From the NCBI RefSeq assembly GCF_042186555.1, contig NC_133326.1:441614147-441678146 (forward strand): a stretch of 64,000 nucleotides of DNA. Reading direction: 5' to 3'. Positions 57,884 to 64,000 of the stretch are shown in pieces (the stretch's first letter is position 1; each line of letters opens with the position of its first letter). This stretch comes from Aquarana catesbeiana. Its lineage: Eukaryota > Chordata > Amphibia > Anura > Ranidae. The notes under the pieces are model-generated. The model did no database searches and had not been told where the DNA came from. It saw only the letters and a program-made list of their open reading frames with translations. Position numbers and translations under genes: made by a program.

Positions 57884-58366
57884 CATACACTAGCTGAGTA
57901 TTAGCGTAGGGTACAGCACTGCACAGACTAGGCACACTTTCACAGGGTCTCCCAAGATGCATTTTGAGAGACCCGAACCGTTACAGTTACAACAGTTACA
58001 AAAAAAAGTGTAAAAAAAAAAAAAAAAAACACAAAAAAATATATAACATAAAAAAAACAAAAATAGTTGTAATTTTATTGTTTTCTCGCTCTCTCTCTCT
58101 ATCCTCTCTCTATTGTTCTGCTCTTTTTTACTGTATTCTATTCTGCAATGTTTTATTGTTATTATGTTTTATCATGTTTGCTTTTCAGGTATGTATTTTT
58201 TCTATACTTTACTGTTTACTGTGTTTTATTGTTAACCTTTATTTTGTTTTCAGGTACGCCATTCAGCTGCAGCACGGATTTATTCATCTTGACAGCAACA
58301 GCGTTTGCTCCCACGATACATAAAGCCATGACTCCAGCACTGTAGGAGGTGATTTCACTACCACAG

Positions 58367-59011
58367 TAGAGCTGCACAATTAATCGTCAAGAATCGTTAT
58401 TGTGATTAATCGTCAAGAATCATTATCACGATCTTGACTAATGTGTCTCACAATTCTTTCTATGCAAAGAATTCTATGCTCTTCTGAAGCCACAGCCCTC
58501 AAAAGAAAGGAAGAGAAAAACCAGGCAGTCTGCCAAGAAACAAAACATTCTTTATCAGTTGAACTTAAGTGTAAACATTGTAACAATTTGTCAATGGAAT
58601 AGACTTCCTGTGTAAGTGAAAAAAAATTTAACCACTTAAACACTAAACCTTTTTCTGACATTTGTTGGTTTCAAGTTAAAATCATTTTGTTTGCTAGAAA
58701 ATTACTTAGAACCCCCAAACATATATATTTTTTTAGTAGACACCCTAGAGAATAAAATGGTGGTTGTTGCAATATTTTATGTCACACTGTATGTGCGCAG
58801 CGGTCTTTCAAATGCAATTTTTTAAGAAAAATTACTTCAATGAATTAAAAAAAAAAAAAACAATCTAACCAGTAAAGTTAGCCAATTTTTTTTTTTTTTT
58901 TTGGTATAATGTGAAAGATTTTACGTTGCGAGAATCGTGAGAGAATTGTGATCTTTTTATTCTGAGCAAAAAAATCGTGATTCTCATTTTGGCCAGAATC
59001 GTGCAGCTCTA
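58367..59011. mobile_element. hAT-type MITE, 645 bp
   Basis: Inverted ends tagagctgcacaat and gtgcagctcta; flanks taccacag and cgccacag look like an 8-bp duplication with two changes. Repeats of aatcgtcaagaatcgttat inside; poly-A/T tracts. No ORF of interest. Inserted into the second piggyBac's UTR copy of the sequence also seen intact at 59380-59400. Confidence 0.7.
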
Positions 59012-59040
59012 CGCCACAGTTAAAAAAAAGAGCATATATC

Positions 59041-59115
59041 CCGAAGCATGGGGGCAGCAGGGGTGGAGGAGCGATTTGCTCCTAACTTTTGCGGGCGGAT
59101 GCCCCCATGCTTCGG
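59041..59115. repeat. 75-bp perfect-stem hairpin in piggyBac UTR
   Basis: Arms 59041-59056 and 59100-59115 are perfectly complementary over 16 bp, with an inner aggagc/gctcct stem. Related copies at 38331-38410 and 41343-41420 in the first piggyBac. Confidence 0.75.
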
Positions 59116-59467
59116 CATATATATATTTTAGGCACAGATTGCGTTAAAAAATGTTTTATTTTTTACTATTTTTTTTTTTGTATTTGCTTTGCAGGTATGG
59201 TATGTCTTACTGTTATACTGTAATGTTGCTTTGTTTTATTATACTGTAATGTTGCTTTGTTTTATTGTTAACCATCATTTGCTTAGCAGGTACACCAGTT
59301 GCAGCACGGATTTATTTATCTTGACAGCAACATCGTTTGCTCCCACGATACATAAAGCCGTGACTCCAGCGCTGTCTGAGGTGATTTCAACACCACAGTT
59401 AAAAACAAAATGGTGCATGTATGCCCATCATTAGAAGTGGGTGGATGAAGAGAGGTATTCTAAATAT

Positions 59468-59530
59468 ATATTTTATTTTATTTTATTTATTTCAGGTACT
59501 TATATAGCGCCGTCAATTTACGCAGCGCTT

Positions 59531-59567
<37 letters not shown>

Positions 59568-59840
59568 CATTCACATCAGTCCCTATACCCTCAAGGAGCT
59601 TACAATCTAAGGTCCCTAACTCACATTCGTACCTATACTAGGGCCAATTTAGACTGGATCCAATTAACCTACTAGCATGTCTTTGGAGTGTGGGAGGAAA
59701 CCGGAGTACCCGGAGGAAACCCACGCAGACACAGGGAGAACATGCAAACTCCAGGCAGGTAGTGTCGTGGTCGGGATTCGAACCAGCAACCCTTCTTACT
59801 GCAAGGTGAGAGTGCTACCCACTGCACCACTGTGCTGCCC
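59468..59840 (-). mobile_element. tRNA-derived SINE
   Basis: Read from 59840 leftwards. RNA polymerase III A box tggtgcagtggg (complement of 59818-59829) and B box ggttcgaatcc (complement of 59774-59784) with normal spacing, then a conserved body (cctccgggtactccggtttc), and a 3' tail ending gtacctgaaataaataaaat. (AT)n microsatellite 59535-59561 lies inside. Flanked by atatata on both sides. Inserted in the piggyBac UTR. Confidence 0.85.
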
Positions 59841-60407
59841 ATATATATGTATACCAATCTCTTTTTTTCGTTCAGCCCACAGGCTGCATGAAAAAATAGA
59901 TTACAATATATGCCCAATAAGGACCAGCAACATACTGGTATGTTGCTGGGCTTTGAGTGGTTATACCAGAATGATGTCTGTGGGTTTAGGTATCATCTTG
60001 GTATCATTATTTTCAGCCAGCGGTTGGCTTTCATGTAAAAGCAATCCTAGCACCTAATTAGCCTCTAGACTGCTTTTACAAGCAGTGGGAGGGAATGCCC
60101 CCCCCCCCCCCACCGTCTTCCATGGTTTTCTCTGGCTCTCCTGTCCCAACAGGGAACCTGAGAATGCAGCCGGTGGTTCCGCCAGCTGATCATAGAGTTG
60201 ATCAGAGGTCAGAATGGCTCCAATCATCTCTATGGCCTAAGAAACCGGAAGCTACGAGCATTTCATGACTGATTTCGCCGGATGTAAACAGCGCCATTGG
60301 GAAAGCATTTTATCACACCGATCTTGGTGTGGTCAGATGCTTTGAGGGCAGAGGAGAGATATAGGGTCTAATAGACCCCATTTTTTTCAAAAAGGACTAC
60401 CTGTCAC

Positions 60408-63400
60408 AAAAAGAGGGGAAACTCCTGGGAAAAGGAGAGGCTGCCCACCGCAAAATCATAAAAATAGGAATTTACCCCCAAAAGGCAAAGGGGCTTTGGA
60501 GGCAGCAGACAACAATGAAGATGATGTATGGTTTAAAAAGTAGCTTTATTAATGCATGGAACATCGGAGTAAAAACATGAACTGTGTACATCAAGCTATA
60601 AAAGGGGCACAGAAGTATATAATAAGCTATACATAAGTGATGTGTTGAAAAAGCGCTTGGATAATTCTGACGCGTTTTGACCCCATCGGGTCTTCTTCAG
60701 AGGAAATGCTTGCGCTGTAGGAGAATTTTGTATACATGAAACAATGGTACCAATATGGTTGTAAATACTTGTAAGTAATGAGCACAGTTATATATGATAA
60801 AACTTTTAGAGCATAATCACCCAAGGGTATGCGTATAGCTGTGTCTTCTGAGCTTGCAATTTTAGAAGTCGCCTCTACCATCAGGTTTCAACACCAAGGC
60901 CCCACGGTCAGCCACCACCCCCGGGGGGGGAGCTTGAGCAGCAGCTGTGCGACTTACGATGGCTTACACTTAGGAAGAACCCCCACGCCTGGTAAGGGGC
61001 ATGTGGATCAGCAGCATCCGCGATCTAAACACCAAGCAGCGACATAAGTGGAAGCATGTAGAGGTTTTTTAGAAAATTTATATCGATAAATGATAAGAGT
61101 ATCAGGGTATTTATAAAGTTTCTCTACAGGCTGGTGGGCCTAAATTGTATCAGAGTAAAAATCTTTATATTTTAGTCAAGATTTTTAAAACAAGTGTATG
61201 AGCATTTACGTTAAAAGGAAAAATAAAATAAAGAATATATATACAGACCAGTTGAGGAAAAGAAAAGGAGCAAAAAGGAAGGGGAAGAGAGGGGGGGAGG
61301 GGGGAAAGGAAGGGGGGGGGGGAACCCCAGGGTGGGAATGAAAGTGGAGGAGGAAGGGACATAAAAAGAAGGGCAAGGAAAGGAAAAACAAATGGGGGGG
61401 GACCAGAGGGGAAACAAAGAACACTGAAAGAACAGGGAAAAGAAAGAGAAAAGGGAAGAAGGTATACCTAGGCCTAGGATAAAGAGGGGGAAAGAAGAAG
61501 GAAAGGAAAAAAGGATAGAGAAAGAAAAGAAAGAAAAGGATGGTCAGAAGTGAGCAGGGGGAGAGGGAAGGGTTAAATGGATGGGGGTGGTGCTAGAGGA
61601 AAAAATGTGTGAACGGGTGCAATGGTTAGAAGAAATTATAATATAATATAAGGAGACTGCTAAAAAGGAAACAATTGTGAATATAGTGCAAATAAGTGAG
61701 AAATGAAAAAAGGAATATAGTGCAAATAAGTGATAAGCGGGTGTTGGAGGAAAACTATGACGGTGTGTGAGGGTGAAAATAAGGTAAGTGAGAAATTAGG
61801 GAAGTGTTTAGAATGCGAATCTGAGATTTACCTCTAAGTGCCAGACAAACGGCAGTGCCCCATGTGCAAAAGACAATCTGGGAAGTTGCACCAAAGAGGA
61901 TATCGTGACTGTGTATGAGAATCAGGCTAACAGTGCAAGAGTTAGTCTAATATGAGAGTTGATAAATACCTGAGTTTCAGGAGCCTCTTATGGAAGTAGT
62001 GTTTCCTGATAGAGCTTTGGGAATCAAATGCAGATCCCTTGTGGGGGACCTGCAGTCTTTAAGAAGTAACGGCCTCTAGTTTTGATTGGTTGCTGATGAT
62101 AGATCGCAGGTGTGTGCCGGCCACCCCCACCCTACTCACCTGTGCGGAGGTAGTGCTGACTGTCAGCACTCCATGTATATGTCACCCGCCATTCCGAAGG
62201 ACTGAGTTCCGACACTGCCACCCCTCCGACGTAATACCGTGGCGTCGTGACATCACGCGCATGCGCACGCAGGCACGGGAATGGCGCCCGGAGGGGTTCG
62301 GAATGGCGCTGGCAGGGGGAGTACACGTCCCTGAGGGTCAAGCCCTCTAGTGGTCGTGTGTATAAGCGCAGATAACTACGCTTGTCTCCCCCTGCCAGGA
62401 AGAAGCTTAGCACTGCAACCGCCACCCCCCCATAAAGGTGGGGCGGTCGAACCGGTGGACCAGATGTGGACCTAGATGGAAAGGGCATGCAAGACACACA
62501 TATACCTTGTAACAGATTGATTTACAAGGCACTTGGGATATTGAGTATCAACCCATGATCGATGGAATAATTCTATTTGTTACAGCAATTATAACCACAT
62601 ATTTTGATTCATACCGAAGGCATGGAATAAGAATATTTGTTCTAGACACTGAGAGCTTATTGGCCCATAGTTAAAGAGTCCCTGCATTTGTTAACACGTC
62701 ATCTCCTTCTATTGCAAAATTATTTGTGCTAATCTTCCACCTCCTAGGGGGATACATGCAATAAAAAGACATATTTTAATTGAAACATTATGTAAACAAA
62801 CCAAAAAACACTGAGTACAAATCGCATGGAGACAAGAGGGAGAAAGGGAGGATAACAAGGCGATTTCAATATATAGTATTGGATACAAGGCAGTAAGCGC
62901 GCAGAGTGCCTCTTAGTCCAGAAGGGCTAATCTGTGCTTCAGTATATTTCTTGAAGGTTTTCCTCCATCACCCACTTATTACTTATTTGCACTATATTCC
63001 TTTTTTCATTTCTCACTTATTTGCACTATATTCTCAATTGTTTCCTTTTTAGCAGTCTCCTTATATTATATTATAATTTCTTCTAACCATTGCACCTGTT
63101 CACACATTTTTTCCTCCCCCTCTTCCCCTCTCCCTCTCTGGTCCCCCCATTTGTTTTTCCTTTCCTTGCCCTTCTTTTTATGTTCCTTCCTCCCCCACTT
63201 TCATTCCCACCCTGGGGTTCCCCCTCCTCTCTCTTCCCCCCTTCCTCCCCCCCCTCTTCCCCCCTTCCTCCCCCCCCTCTCTTCCCCTTCCTTTTTTCTT
63301 CCTTGTTCCTTTTTGCTCCTTTTCATTTCCTCAACTGGTCTGTATATATATTCTTTATTTTATTTTTCCTTTTAACGTAAATGCTCATACACTTGTTTTA

Positions 63401-64000
63401 AAAATCTTGATTAAAATATAAAGATTTTTACTCTGATACAATTTAGGCCCACCAGCCTGTAGAGAAACTTTATAAATACCCTGATACTCTTATCATTGAT
63501 CGATGTAAATTTTCTAAAAAGCCTCTACATGCTTCCACTTATGTCGCTGCTTGGTGTTTAGATCGCGGATGCTGCTGATCCACATGCCCCTTACCAGGCG
63601 TGGGGGTTCTTCCTAAGTGTAAGCCATCGTAAGTCGCACAGCTGCTGCTCAAGCTCCCCCCCCTGGGGGTGGTGGCTGACCGTGGGGCCTTGGTGTTGAA
63701 ACCTGATAGTAGAGGCGACTTCTAAAATTGCAAGCTCAGAAGACACAGCTATACGCATACCCTTGGGTAATTATGCTCAAAAAGTTTTATCATATATAAC
63801 TGTGCTCATTATTTACAAGTATATACAACCATATTGGTACCATTGTTTCATGTATACAAAATTCTCCTACAGCGCATGCATTTCCTCTGAAGAAGACCCG
63901 ATGGGGTCGAAACGCGTCAGATTATCCAAGCACTTTTTCAACACATCACTTATGTATAGCTTATTTTATACTTCTGTGCCCCTTTTATAGCTTGATGTAC
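60408..64000. mobile_element. Long inverted-repeat (foldback) element, probably PLE-derived; truncated by window end
   Basis: Left arm 60586-61757 and right arm 62956-64000 are reverse complements, with a 1.2-kb central spacer (61758-62955). Arms carry a hammerhead-like motif (60667-60700 minus; 63887-63920 plus), and a 300-bp purine tract (61250-61560) mirrored as pyrimidines (63115-63315). The centre holds a cgtgacatcacgcgcatgcg region and tgtataagcgc (62358). No coding sequence. Head-to-head PLE ends are the simplest reading. The left arm has an extra stretch at about 61430-61600. Confidence 0.65.

Larger units (their letters stand above)
54684..60407 (+). mobile_element. Second piggyBac element, right part replaced by foldback insertion
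   Basis: TTAA at 54680-54683 followed by ccacttgccgacc. Collinear with the first piggyBac; 54684-55972 is leader with no gene. Transposase at 55973-57883, 3' UTR with CT tract, then the left arm of the same palindrome sequence (58250-60407) with a MITE and a SINE inserted. Cut at 60407 (cctgtcac) by the next element; its right end must lie beyond the window. Confidence 0.88.

Noticed and set aside
59774..59829. tRNA gene on the minus strand
   Set aside because: A and B boxes are present but no cloverleaf is formed and the sequence continues into a SINE body and tail.
61165..61424. Pro/Phe-rich short ORFs
   Set aside because: Translation of polypurine/polypyrimidine tracts; no domain or start support.
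1..64000. A host protein-coding gene
   Set aside because: Every supported coding stretch belongs to a mobile element; no other conserved exons were recognised.

Overview
This window is a eukaryotic, almost certainly anuran (frog) genomic region built entirely of transposable elements; I see no host gene. The organism call is an inference. It rests on the combination of DIRS, Penelope-like (PLE), Tc1, hAT, PIF/Harbinger and piggyBac elements, on piggyBac ends starting TTAACCACTTGCCGACC, and on introns with vertebrate-type splice sites. A ranid-type frog would fit.

The layout is a set of nested insertions that can be ordered by target-site duplications (TSDs). The oldest readable layer is a decayed hAT transposon with its gene on the + strand (copy 3: 7618-10568, then 22720-23448, 28955-29287 and probably 54564-54679). 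Its coding region is split by a chromodomain Ty3/Gypsy retrotransposon (10569-22719; 5-bp TSD cctgt). The Gypsy element is in turn split inside its chromodomain by a nearly pristine hAT copy (15187-22200; 8-bp TSD ctcttggg). A sister hAT copy (copy 1, left end outside the window, right end at 6732) lies upstream, inside remnants of two more related hAT copies whose ends are at 7481 and 7617.

The 3' untranslated region of hAT copy 3 carries a DIRS retrotransposon (about 23449-28954) and a Tc1-like transposon (29290-54561; TA duplication). The Tc1 element is split by a 23.6-kb PLE insertion (30425-54057; 14-bp TSD with one mismatch). That insertion consists of a 5'-truncated minus-strand copy joined head to head with a full-length plus-strand copy. 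A PIF/Harbinger element (33289-47371; TSD TAA) sits in the minus PLE copy, and a piggyBac deletion derivative (36160-42026; TSD TTAA) sits in the Harbinger. This gives five nested levels: hAT, Tc1, PLE, Harbinger, piggyBac.

From 54684 a second piggyBac with a broken transposase runs to about 60407. It is interrupted by a small hAT-type MITE and a tRNA-derived SINE. A long inverted-repeat element with PLE hammerhead-like motifs then runs to, and beyond, the end of the window.

Functionally, only three genes look intact: the two BED-finger hAT transposases (1093 and 1094 aa from their ATG codons) and the two-coding-exon MADF-domain accessory gene of the Harbinger. All other transposase and reverse-transcriptase genes carry stops, frameshifts or lost catalytic residues. 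The hAT family stands out for three tandem-repeat arrays whose copy number differs between the two near-identical copies, for CCAAT palindromes at its promoter end, and for dense GTTCG/CGAAC motifs at both termini.
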